Shown: piece by piece, positions 11,797 through 23,300 of the stretch
How the letters are laid out: each line of letters opens with the position of its first letter
How positions within the stretch are numbered: position 1 is the first letter of the stretch
Origin: Rhineura floridana
Lineage: Eukaryota > Chordata > Lepidosauria > Squamata > Rhineuridae
NCBI RefSeq assembly: GCF_030035675.1
Contig: NC_084494.1
Coordinates: forward strand, 19,513,248 to 19,577,247
Reading direction: 5' to 3'
Length of the DNA: 64,000 nt
Notes under the pieces: model-generated
The model's database searches: none
The model's input: the letters and a program-made list of their open reading frames with translations, nothing else
Told to the model about the DNA's origin: nothing
Position numbers and translations under genes: made by a program

Positions 11797-12109
11797 GGCA
11801 CAGAGTGTAGCAACCTTGCGGCAGCTAAGCAAGTCTAGTGGGCACGACAGGATGGAAGACTGCTTGGAAATCCTGTGGATGTGGGCAGGACAAGAGATAA
11901 GAATACATTGCAATGTTTTGCTCCAGATCCTGCTTTTCTTCTCTTGAACCCTGTTGCCTGTAGAGTACCTAGGAAAGCAATTGAGCTTTTATTAATTTAA
12001 GATCAGGCAGTGTGTTTCTGTCCCCTTTGTTATTTATTTGTTTTATTTTGAAATTTTATATCCTTCCTTCTGATCAAATGATCATCAAGGCTGCTTAGAG
12101 TAGGTTTGA

Positions 12110-12228
12110 GTTGTATCCAACTAAGTTGTATTCAGAGTAGACCCATTGACATTAATGGATCTAAGTTAGTTATGCCTGTCATTTTCAACAGGCCTACTGT
12201 AAGTAGGACTAACACTAGATACAACCCA
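12110..12228. repeat. Palindromic MITE (family C)
   Basis: GTTGTATCCAACTAAG at the left mirrors CTAGATACAACCC at the right, with the AATGGATCTAAGTTAGT centre typical of the family. Confidence 0.65.
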
Positions 12229-12294
12229 TTGTAATCACAAAAACCAAAAATACCCTTCATGCATACACATACAACCTGTATTCATCAGCTATGA

Positions 12295-12990
12295 CCATTC
12301 ATCAGCTATGGCCATCCCTGTCCATGTGTTGGTAACCTCGAGGCTGGATTACTGCAATGCACTCTATGTGGAGTTGCCCTTGGGCCTGGTTCAGAAGCTC
12401 CAGCTGATGCAGAATGCAGTGGCCAGACTGCTGATAGAGGCACATGGCTAACATGTGAAACCAGTTAAAATATCTGCACTGGCTACCCATCCACTAGCAA
12501 GCCAGTTTCAAGGTCCTTGTATTAATTTACAACAACTTAGGTCCAGGGTAATTTAGGGACCACCTGAACCTTTATATCCCAGCTTGACCACTGAGACCAT
12601 GTGCTGGAATATCACTTGTCATTCCCTGAATTAACGATACTCATCTGACAACAAAGAAATCAAGCTTTTTGTGTCATCAGCCCAGTCATGTGGAATGCTC
12701 TGCCACTATAGATTCAGCAGGCACCTTCTATTCTAATTTCTAAATGCCTGCTGAACATTTTCCTGTATCACCAGGCTTATGCAGGCAACTGAGACAGTAT
12801 CTTTCTAGTGTTAGTTGGTTGATTGATTTCTGATTTTAAATGTTTATGTGTTTTCGTTGTTTGTATATGATGTAAACCACTTTGATTTTATTAAATGAAT
12901 AATGGTATATACATATTTTTATAAATAAATTATTGCAAATCACTTTGTGAGGTCCACCTGAAAAGCAGTATATAAATGCCTTAATTAAAT
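12295..12990 (+). mobile_element. L2-type LINE, 3' end fragment
   Basis: A decayed relic of the RT C-terminal region begins with a GGATTACTGCAATGC motif, which encodes the DYCN-like segment common in L2. The stretch ends in the usual AAGCAGTATATAAATGCC plus AAATAAAT tail. It is broken by several stops and clearly dead. Confidence 0.7.
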
Positions 12991-13033
12991 AAATCTAGTG
13001 GCCCTTAGTTGTCTGGTTGATGGATGAGGCCAG

Positions 13034-13152
13034 AGCAGTGATAGGGAACCTGCGGTCCTCCAGATGTTGCTACTCAAGCTCGCATCAGTTGCAGCCACCG
13101 TAGGGTGATGGGAGCTGTAGTACACCAACATATAGAGGTCCACAGTTTCCTA
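13034..13152. repeat. Palindromic MITE (family A)
   Basis: It carries CCTCCAGATGTTGCTACTCA at one side and a diverged mirror arm at the other. Confidence 0.55.
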
Positions 13153-13829
13153 CCATTAATCAGAATGTGCCTTCCTTCTCCTCTGCAGTTCCAGAGCATG
13201 TGGCAGTTGGAGATGAATATTCTCACCGGGGGGGGGGATCAAACTCCTTCCTTCTCTAGCTAATGGATCTGGCCATGCTGACCTTGCTGTAATGGCATTT
13301 CCAGTGACCGTTAATCCTGTAGCTGGTGCCACAGTATGAGGATGCTTCCCTTCTATTCTGCAATCCCAGGGCAAACTTTGAGCCTGCAGAACGAAAAGAG
13401 GTAATCCATTATATGATCTGCTTTTAACCTGGAGGCACAGAAGATGTTCATTCCCTCCAAAGAGCAAAAAACAAGGAAACCAAACTCAACAAAAAACATC
13501 AAAAATGTTCCCAGCAAATTGAGAAGTCTAATATTCAAGAAAACTACTGAGAACACCAATGCCTTAAAGAAACATTAATGTAAATTTTATAGCAAAAATA
13601 CAAACAAACAGCCTAATGATATCTCTGAAAAAGGTTTACATATAGACTGTACATGGTCAAAACATGTTTGTTACATATGAAGTGCTGTATGTTTATTTGC
13701 TCTAGAGTAACTACTAGTGGATGTACAGTAGGTTTTAGATGAAATGATAAATGTACGCCTGTCTCAAAGTAATCATTAGGCTATTTGTTTTAATTTCTGC
13801 TGATGCAAAATGTATTTCAGTAATCTTTA

Positions 13830-14100
13830 TGGCAGCCTTCCCCAACCTGCTGCGCCCCAGATGTTTAACTGTAACTCCCATCTTCCCTGATCGTTGGCCA
13901 TGTTCACTGGGAGGACTGACGGGAATTGGTGTCCAACATCATCTAGAGGGCCACAGGTTGAAGAAGTTTGCTTTATGGTAGGGGTCGGGAATCTGGTGCC
14001 CTCCACATGTTGCTAGACTACAACTCCCATCTTCCCTGACTATTGGCCATGATGGCTAAGGCTGGTGATGAACTAGAGTTCAGCAACATTTGAAGGACCA
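13830..14100. repeat. Two adjacent palindromic MITEs (family A)
   Basis: The units at about 13830-13965 and 13983-14100 each have the ACTCCCATCTTCCCTGA core and mirrored arms. The short distance suggests either a tandem copy or insertion beside an older copy. Confidence 0.6.
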
Positions 14101-15063
14101 CCACTATACGGTGTTGGTGTTATCTGTAGTTTGTGATTTCTTTAATATTGCACATCCTAACTTGTTGGGCTGTTTCTTTGTAATCCATTTGTGGATTCAA
14201 AGGCTATTTATCCCCACCACATTTTCAGCTGTTTCAGATTACAAACGAAGCTCTCAGCCTCTCATTGCCTATTGGGAGGAGATTTGCAGCTCTTGGTGCT
14301 AGCTGAATTTTCTCAGGCCATAAGTTAACCCCACCCATGTCACTGCTTATGATGGGTGAGCACCTTTTGGACTGTGTTTGCTTAATACTTGCGTGTATGG
14401 ATATATATATAATTAAAGAAAATACCAGTGTCCCATGGGTTTCTACCAGGAGGAAGGGCGGGATATAAATTTAAATAAATAAATAATAAATAATGGGTCT
14501 ATATATTAGCAATTAACCCTTTTTTATTTAGCAATAAAAAAACAAATATATCAATATAAACAAATGCTCAGTTAAATCACATGGAACAGTTTGGGTTTCT
14601 GTTATCATTGCAAAAGCGACACCAAATGAAGTAGGTTATGAAAACTTAGTAGGAATAAAAGTCCTGCCTACAACTTCAGAACAGCCAACCTTCATTCAGT
14701 TATCACTCTCTTCAATAGCAAACTCGGGTGCTGAGTGCCGACATTACTTGAACTGAATGGGGCAGGAGAGAGAGGAATCCCAAGATTTGCCAAAGTACAC
14801 AATGAGATTTTTTTTAAAACTACAACTTAAAGGGAGATTCCTCCTCTGCCCCATGAAAAACAACTCAGTGAGTACTGGCAGAACATTAACTATCAGCTGG
14901 AAAAGAAATAGAAATGACTGATGGAAGGAAGTATCCTGGAGAAGTGAATGGGTTTGAGGAGCACTTCTATTAGGAGGTGCAACATTTTGTTGTAAGTCCC
15001 GCTTCTTACAATCTATATTATGTTGTTCTTTCTCAAAACATGAACATTGCCAAATAATGTGTC

Positions 15064-15268
15064 TCATAGGAACATAGGAAGGAAGCTGCCTTATACTGAA
15101 TCAGAGCAATGGTCCATCAAGCTCAACATTGTCGACACTGACAGACAGTGGCTCTCCAGGGTTTCAGGCAGGGAATCCTTTCCTGACCTCTCTGGAGAAG
15201 CAGGAATTGAACCTGAGGCCACCTGCAGGCAAAGCAGATGCTCTACCCACTGAGCTACAGCCGTCCTT
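15064..15268 (-). repeat. tRNA-Ala-derived SINE
   Basis: On the minus strand the head reads TGTAGCTCAGTGGGTAGAGC and contains the box A and box B elements of a tRNA-Ala-like promoter; the tail is CAGTATAAGGCAGCTTCCT. It is a SINE rather than a tRNA gene, because the stem pairing is decayed and the 3' part is not tRNA. Confidence 0.8.
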
Positions 15269-15774
15269 TATGAATTACAATTGTCTCTTTTAATTCCAAC
15301 CTTTTTTCTGGCAGACATTAACTTTTCATTTACCTTTACTTGTCTAGTCCTTCTGTTCAGATGTTGTCCATCACATTATTTTTTACCATATTATACCTCA
15401 GTTCACTGTTTCTGATCTATTTATCTGAAAGAATTCATTTAATGATTTTATATAATTCTGTTTAACCATGTTATTTTTGGGGGGAGGGCAATATTTGAAG
15501 GTCATTGTTTTTGTCAACATTTACATGTATTTAAACTGAATTTACAAATGGGGGGGAAAGAGCAGATTGTAACTGGGAATCAAACCTAGCTGTGTGTTTG
15601 TTTGTTTATTTATTATTTATTTATCAAATGTATTATCATGCCCTTCCTCCCAGTAAGAGCCTAGGGTGGCTTATTAATAATCAGTACTCCATTAGATAAA
15701 TTAGTTTAAAGATTAGCAACTCCAGCTTGAGAACATACAAGAGATGGTGACTAGGGTGGCTACAAATCAGATGA

Positions 15775-15903
15775 GGGAAACCGTTGTCCCTCCAGATGTT
15801 GCTGAACTACTACTCCCATCATCCCTGGCCATTAGCCATGCTTGCTGGGGCTGATGGGAGTTGAGTTCAACAATATCTGGAGGGACAAAGGTTCCCCACA
15901 CCT
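15775..15903. repeat. Palindromic MITE (family A)
   Basis: CCCTCCAGATGTTGCTGAAC and its mirror flank CCCATCATCCCTGGCC. Confidence 0.65.
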
Positions 15904-16966
15904 GCTACAAACGATCTAATGGTGAATGACTACTGTTGGGAGCCCTAGGCATTGCCCTTCTCACACCTTCCCACACCTTCCAAATCCCTGCCCTGTAATA
16001 AAACACAAGATTGCATTGTGTCATCACTCAACCCAGCCTCCCTCACAGGATTGTTGTGAGGATAAATGAGATAATAATTGCACACTTGCTTTCTCAGAAG
16101 TTGAACAATCATAAAGATTTTTTTTAAAGCAGATGATCAAGAACCCATCACTCTTCATTTGATAGGCATAGAGCCCATCAGTTCAATTCTAAAGCAACTC
16201 CACGCACAATATAGAGGCAAACATGGGCTTGCTCCCAAGAATATACTCAAGAGGGAGGTGCAAGCAATGACAGTGCCCTGACAAGCACACATGTATGATA
16301 TATTTGCATTCACACTTTTACATTTTTTAAGTATGCTTAAAATCTCCTTAGATTTAAAATTTAAAATAATTTTTGCTGGATCAGGTTTTTTTTTTTGCTA
16401 TACTGGTCTTCACACTTGTTTTTAAAGGATGACACTGTCTAATAAAGATAGATGTTGGAGATGTAATGCTGAAAATGCCTCGCTGAGGTATATGAAGTGG
16501 GCATGTCCAGTGACGTATTCTTTTTGGTCTGGAAATTGTTCTCCATATTAATTTTGTATTAGCAAAATCCTTGCTGTTCTCAGATGTTCATGTACTTTTA
16601 AATTATGTTCCTGTAGTGTGGGGTTTAATGGCAGGACAACAAAAGCAATTTGCAAGCTCTTGTGGTTGCTAAGATACCTTGAGCCTGGAAAGATAAATAC
16701 TAACCATCTATTATGAAGTGATCTGAGGACCACACTGTCCCTGCTATATATATTTCTTATAAACGGCATCCTCATGTGGATACCTATCTGAACATTTGGA
16801 TGGCTCATATGGAAGTATATGTTTAAATTAAGATGAATGTATTGTTGGTTATTGTATTCTGATGGATTTGTTTCTTTCACTTCTCTTTCCTCTCCATTTT
16901 TATTTTTGTAACATATCTTATTTTTTTCTCCTTTGTTGAATTGTTTTTTTTTTAAAGAAAGGTATA

Positions 16967-17433
16967 CAGTAATACCTCAGTTAATGACAAAACTCTTTTT
17001 AACAAAGGCTTTTTTTAAAAGGGGAAACTGACTAACCTGTGCCTTTGTTTTGCTATGGATAAAGCCTGTGCCTTTGCTTTAAGGTGAAACTGATCAACAT
17101 GTGTCTGCTAACATGTGTCTGCTTTACTATCAAGTAAACTGATAAGCCTATGCCTTTCCTTTGCTAGGGTGAAACTGACAAGCACGGTGTTTCCTTTGCA
17201 TTAAAGAGATCTCTTGCTTTCTCCCAGGGCTGGGGAGAGAAAGATCCAATACAATTCAGAGGGTGCCAGGTAGGCACTCTTTAAAGCCCCTGTTGAAGTG
17301 GCCCCCCCATCTATGAGTGGGTGTAGGAACCTATCCCTGTGCGTTCCATGTTATTCCTACCTCTGGTAGAAAAGTTTCTGTTAAAGAAGTAATGTCCAGG
17401 AATGCATCTACTCTGTTAACTGAGGTATCACTG
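16967..17433. mobile_element. Tigger/pogo-like MITE with internal sub-repeats
   Basis: Inverted ends CAGTAATACCTCAGTTAA and GTTAACTGAGGTATCACTG resemble Tigger-type termini (CAG..ATACCTC). TA precedes the left end, while the right flank is CA followed by TA, so the target duplication is only approximate. The interior holds several degenerate units of about 45-60 bases with GTGCCTTTG-TTT and GAAACTGA motifs. No transposase frame is present. A related copy in opposite orientation begins at 28061. Confidence 0.65.
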
Positions 17434-18119
17434 CATACTTAAAATCTCTTGTGTGAAGTGGCCCCTAAGACAGGGCTGGGCAAACCTCAGACTTGTGGAA
17501 TATACTTTATTACTAGAACCCCAAGATTAACAACCAGAGCCAGGTGTAAAAGTCACACCCTTTGAATGAAAGAATTCTCAACCCAGAACTCTTTGGAATA
17601 CCAGAACTAAACTGAGCTCATAGTCCTCCTCCGCAAAAATCCACTCCTGGTTCATTTCAACAATATAACGTAGGGGACAAACAATGTTGTTGCTATTGTT
17701 AAACAATTGGGGTTCAGAAATCATTGACAATCTACTTCAAATCACCCAGAGATTGTCTCAGAACATGGGTGATAGCCATATGTCTCTCTGTTTAGCAGTC
17801 AACAGCCATTCATTCACACTTGAAGGCAGAAGCAAATATACATACATTACTGAGATCAGAAGTGGATAGCTGATCCAAGTTGCCGTGAACCACCCAAGAG
17901 TCAATGTAGCGTTGTTTCCAAGAGGTGGAGCTACAGATTAGCATGAATCTCATCTCTGCCTACCATGGGATCATGCGATGGCCTTAGGCAAGGCAGTCCC
18001 TGAATTTCTAATATGGAGAGGTAATAGTTGCCCTCTGACTGCAGAGGTGAGGAGTAGCACATGCCATTGCCAATCCTATTGAAACAGCTTCATAAACAAC
18101 CTGTATATATATCCATTAA

Positions 18120-18240
18120 CCAAGTACCAGTGTGGTGCAGTGGTTAGAGTGGGTGAATCACTATGGAATGGGCTGAGTGACCTTGGACCAGTCGCACACA
18201 CAGCGTTGCTGTAAGGATAATGGGGTGGAAGAAGAAGAAC
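18120..18240 (+). repeat. tRNA-derived SINE fragment
   Basis: The head CAGTGTGGTGCAGTGGTTAG is followed by a diverged GAGTGACCTTGGACCAGTC core; it is shortened at the 3' side. Confidence 0.55.
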
Positions 18241-18787
18241 CTGATATAACTATAATGATCCAGTTAGTCTTTTGTTTTTGTTTTAATTTTTTAATGCAAA
18301 AATGACCCAAAAAAAACAAACAAAAAAAAAGAACAATCGCACTCAATCCATCCCCCAAATTATTTTCTTCCTATATCTGGCTTTAAATATTTCAGTCAAA
18401 CAGATTCCCTTCCAAGCCTTCTCACTCTCCAAATTTTAAGAAATGAACCAGGCTGGGGGTGAGGGTGGGAACCCTTTTCACTCCTTCCCCTTCCCTTGAG
18501 GAAACAAAAACTCCAGCCAAACTGGAAGCAAAACCAGGCAGTCACATTGCTGAAGTGATGTGCCAGGCTAGAATGCTGTAGACCAATTTTTCAAAGAATT
18601 ATGAACACCAAACATATACACACATATATATAGCTAACAAGCTTGGTGCAGTTCCCAGCATGCAGAGTAAAGAGCAGGTATGCCCAGCCTGCTGAGTCCA
18701 GGTTTCCTAGCATGCAGTAGCCCAACCCACTTGGTACATCCAGGACAACAATCTCAAAAGGGCAGGTGGCGCTTCAACATGTCCAGC

Positions 18788-18847
18788 ATGTGTGTGTCTT
18801 TGTGTGTGTGTGTGTCTTTGTGTGAGTGAGTGAGTGAGTGAGTGAGT

Positions 18848-18905
<58 letters not shown>

Positions 18906-18912
18906 GAGAGCG
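18788..18912. repeat. Compound microsatellite (GT)n, (GAGT)n, (GA)n
   Basis: A GT-rich stretch with CTTT interruptions passes into about eight GAGT units and then more than twenty GA units. The serine/leucine-rich open frames on the minus strand here are only translations of the repeat. Confidence 0.95.
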
Positions 18913-19566
18913 CGCACATGCAAGGGTTAAGCAATTCTTAAAAAGTCTTGTGACCACACCTGTTGAAAAGAATACTACTGGGGAAGGTTTGGAAAGGGAG
19001 TGCTTAGAATCTGATTCCAGAAGCCACAAATGGGCAAAAACAGTTCAAGGGCATAAGCTGCTGCTGAAAGATGAGAACAATTTTTTTAAAAAACAGCGCC
19101 GGAGTGATTGGGGCTATGATCTCTTGAATCAGGAGGGTTTGCCATTTCTCCCCTTCTCAAAAAAAAAAACCCCAACCCCAAACAAAACGGTAGCATGGCT
19201 GATAAAGGTAGACAGGATTTCCATTTCCTATGGAGGTTGAGAGCTGAGAAACACATAGGGAACCTGTTTCCTTAGAATCACCTTTATCCAGCAGCCAGGT
19301 ACATTTCTAGCACCTGGTTCCCTTAATTTCTAAAACAATCCTAGTGTAAACGAGGTGTAGATAACTTGTCTTTTCAGACCTGGATCTATGAACTGTGATC
19401 ACTCACTGTGTGATCTCAGTATCAGCAGGGTCTTGCATCACTTTTGCTGGGCTGGTTAGGATTAGGCAGGATAATATGCTTATCTCCCTTCCCCACTCCA
19501 GTACAGAGGGAGACTGCTCTCTTCCATGTGAAAATGATTTTTGAAAAAATATATCCATGGGAACTT

Positions 19567-19568
19567 AC
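19567..19568 (-). promoter_or_regulatory. Strong splice donor motif 87 bases after the GMEB1 stop
   Basis: The minus strand reads TTTTCAG then GTAAGTTCC, a near-ideal donor. If used, the intron would lie in the 3' UTR more than 55 bases past the stop, a position that normally triggers nonsense-mediated decay. Whether it is used is unknown. Confidence 0.4.
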
Positions 19569-19655
19569 CTGAAAAGCTGTAAAAAAAAATAAGGGGGGGG
19601 GAAGAAAACAAATAAACAGATAAACCCCAAGCAACATTACAATTTGGCTTCTTGT

Positions 19656-20362
19656 CTAGTCCTCCAAGACCACAATCTCTACATTATGGACCTGATGCTG
19701 GTGCTCATCGACCTCTGCCACCACCTTCTCCTCAGTCCTCAGTTCTGTTCCCAGAATCACAGCTTTTGCCCCAGATTCCTCTGTCTCAGCTTCTGGGTCA
19801 GGTGCCGGGTCTATTTCTATGATGGTCTGTCCATCCTCTGAAGTGCCCTCGACAGCCTGGAGGGTAGAAGTCAGGCCAGACTCCATGGCCACTAGTTCCA
19901 CAGGATTCACAACTGTGGCCACATTAGCAAGGGCGCCACTGTCCTGCATGGCAGCCGAACTCAGCAGGGCCAAGCTAGAAGAGGGGTGAAGGGTCACTGT
20001 TTCAGAGGAGCTGGTCTTGGAGGAAGAGACCACGGTGGCATAGCGGAAGAGCTGCGAGCCTGATGGCAAAGTGTGGACAGTCACCGGGCTAGAGCCCTGA
20101 CTGATGGTTGCCATTGGAATGTTGCTAACAGAAAACTGCTGTCCCATAGATGCAATGGTGATGGGCGAAATGACTGTGAACTGAGGCTGCTGGATGGGCG
20201 CTGAAGGGCTCAGGACTGTGGCAGAGGCAGGGCGCTGCAGTCGAGGCCTTTTAGGCAGCTTTGGAGTGTTGACAGGCATCAGGACTACATTCTGAATAGT
20301 CTGAGACTTTATCTTCTGATCCCTGGCAAGCTTTTTCTGCTCTTCCAGCTGGCGATCCAGGT
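19656..20362 (-). CDS. GMEB1: GMEB1 last coding exon (residues 329-563)
   Basis: The acceptor TTTGCAG is followed by DLDRQLEEQKKLARDQK, the end of the coiled-coil segment. Next come SQTIQNVVLMPVNTP, a KRPRLQRP stretch that could serve as a nuclear localisation signal, and a long Ser/Thr/Val-rich region (HTLPSGSQLFRYATVVSSS, HPSSSLALLSSAAMQDSG). The C-terminus is acidic: GQTIIEIDPAPDPEAE and HQVHNVEIVVLED followed by TAG. It matches my memory of human GMEB1 closely over its whole length. Confidence 0.97.
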
Positions 20363-23300
20363 CTGCAAAGAAAAAATAGTCACACAGTCAACGGAGAAAA
20401 ACTCTTGAAAAGCTGCCAAGAAAACAGGGACTCTTCGAAGTGGGGGTTGGGGGGTAGAGATGGGAAAAATATTATTTTCACAACAGTAGCGAAACAGCTT
20501 TTTGGCAAGGAAATAATTTTCAGCTATTTCTGCTGCTCCCACCAAAAGGACGGAAAGGTGGGTAGAACAGACTGTCTCTGCAAACAACTCCAATTCTTTC
20601 AGAGAACAAAAGTGGGAAGGCAGTAGAAGTGAAAAAATAAAACCCAGGAATCCCCCTTCCCAAATAATAGCCCCCCTACAAGGCTACAGAGAGCAGAGAA
20701 CAGAAGCTATTAAAATGAAGGATACATCACATGTTAAATAACCAAACCTGCAACAGGTACTTAAACCATCAGAAACGAAGTGTTCAGTGTTAGAAAAGGA
20801 CTATCATACTTGCATACAGAAATCAAGAGCACTGAAACACAATTCAGGCTTTCTGGTAAAAAATGAAAACCTGTAAGCACAACTAATGCAGCCAATAGTC
20901 ATAAATAAAAAATCACTGTATAAAATGGTGATCAAAAAGAAGGTGAAGTACACATACAAATGCCAAAACATAACTGATACCAGAAGGAGAAAAACCACAA
21001 GGTGAATTAAATGAGACAAAAGGTATACATGTGTGCAAAGGTGCTTAACCTAGGGACAAACTAGACATAAATGCAACTCGTGCACATTTTAAAAATAGAA
21101 GTATCAGACATGTGTGTGTGTGTTGATGAGCAGTATCAGGACTGCAGGGGCTGAGGGAAAAGAGCTTAACCCTTTTCCCTTCAGCCATGGTTCTGACATT
21201 ACCATCATCCCACCTTTACAATTACAGTAGTTGGTGGGAGAGAGAGTTGTTTTTGTTGCAACCATGAGGGGAAATGGTTAAGACCCCCTTCAGCAGTCCA
21301 CATGCATGTTAATTTCATTCATGCAATTAGCATCACATCTAGCTTGGTCCTTATCTACCAGGGCAGGGGGAGATACAGCATTTCTTTTGTAAGGGGTTAT
21401 GGGAAATACAGTAAGAAAGGAGGGGGCTCTGGATGTGGCAATAAATGTGGACTATTTTGAGCCAATTCAGTGCCGTGAACTTCAACTGCAAGAAGTCTAA
21501 ATCCTGGGTTCTTCTGGATGTACGAAGCTACTCTTCAGAGCTGGATCATTGGTTCACCTAACTCAGCATTGTTTACTCTGACTGGTAGACGCTCTTCAGA
21601 GTCTTTGGTCAAGGTCCTTCTCAAGACCAACTACCTGACCTTTTACTGAAGATGCCAGAGATTGAACTGGGGATTTTCTGCACATGAAGCATGTGCTCTA
21701 CCACTAGGATAAGTCCCTTCCCCCCAAAAGGCTAGAGCCTTCCTCCATTACCTACTCCCTTTCCATGTCCAAATAATAATGATAAAAAAAAACCACTGCT
21801 ACTGCTGCTGAATGTTCACAAAATATTGACCCACTGCTTCAAGAAGAAAACAGGATGGTCCTGCAGGTGTCCATTGCTTTTTTAAAGTAACAGTGCTAAA
21901 AGTAGCACTCCTGGGCAGGAGTTGTATAACAAGGAAGCTCACTGCCTTCAGAGAACATGTGAAAAGGACAACAAATGTGGAAATTTACAAAACGTTGCAG
22001 GCATTGGGGGTGGGGACAGTAATGGACTACTAAACTGCGTAAACTGCTGAGGCCTTGTCTGGCAAGGAGTGCTCTGCAGAAGCTCTGCCAGGCTGGGAGA
22101 AGACCTGCCCTGCCCCTTTTACCCCAAAGTGATTTTGGAAGCCTACACATGTGTTAAAGGAGAGGAGTCCACACCTCAGCTTACAAACAGATTGTGATGC
22201 TGCTGAGGCCTTGCCTCAAAAGTTCCTCCAAAACAAGCCTCCGCTCAGAATAATGACGTTTTGTAGGAGATATAGTAGATGGTTTGCCTTAGGTGTGTGT
22301 GAATGGTTACTTCTTCTTTGTTCGTTTTTGTGTTTGTTTTTAAATTTTGTTTTATTATGTTCATTATATTGAAAAGTTGTTTTTGCTTGCTGTTGTATTT
22401 GTTGTTGTTACATTACTGTTTTATTATTTTTTGTTATTAGGAAATTGTTTTTGCAATTGGTTTATTTATCTATTTATCGCCCCACAGCCGAAGCTCTCTG
22501 GGCGATTTACAGTAACTAAAAACATTAAAACAAATATACAAATTTAAAACACATCTTTTAAAAACAATTTAAAACTCAATTTAAATTTTTTAAACAATTT
22601 AAAAACACATGCTAAAATGCGTAGATGTATTTTGAGATTTATTTCTGTTCACCTTGTTTTAAGCTGCCTTGAGCACAATTTTTTGTGGAAAGGCGGCATG
22701 CAAATAAAATGATGATGAATGAATGAATGACTATGGAGCTCTGAGCACTTAAGAAGTTGCAGCATCTCTAATAGAAGGGCAGTCTTGAGAAAATGAATAG
22801 ACTGTGCACAGCAAAATGTGAAAAAGCACATCGGTTGGACAATGAACTGATGGGTTTAGAACATCCCAAAAGATGTGTTCCCAGTCATGAACATACCTGC
22901 AAGAGTATAAAGAAATTGTTCCTCTCCCTGATCTGTTTGGCTCTTCCTGTTCTCCAGCACTCTCTTGACTGTATCCATCAGGCCAAAAGTATGAGCAACA
23001 TTATTTAGGACAGCAGCATCTGTAGGAAAACTCCCATGGATTATTGTCTAATATTCTAAAGGGAATCCAGCATCCAGGCAGAGAGAACACCCCATCACAC
23101 AGAGTTTGAACCTATTCTGTTTGCCAGTACTGCATTTCTCAATTCTTCTGTAGCTCATATAAGTGACATTGACTATATCAAGATCCACATACATTACAAA
23201 GTTTTAAAACTGACTGAACTGCCATGGTTGCTCATAAGGGACTCTGGGGATTATAGAATCATAGAACAGTTATGTTGGAAGGGGTCTATAAGGCCATTAA

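Larger units (their letters stand above)
9421..19655. other. Intergenic DNA between YTHDF2 promoter and GMEB1 stop codon (includes GMEB1 3' UTR)
   Basis: It holds many family A and C palindromes, an L2 3' end, tRNA-Ala and L2-tailed SINE pieces, a Tigger-like MITE and a compound microsatellite, all listed separately. The right-hand end must contain the GMEB1 3' UTR, but I could not place its polyadenylation site. I see no further protein-coding gene. Confidence 0.7.

Noticed and set aside
18707-19029. Serine/leucine-rich open frames on the minus strand
   Set aside because: They are translations of the GA/GT/GAGT microsatellite.
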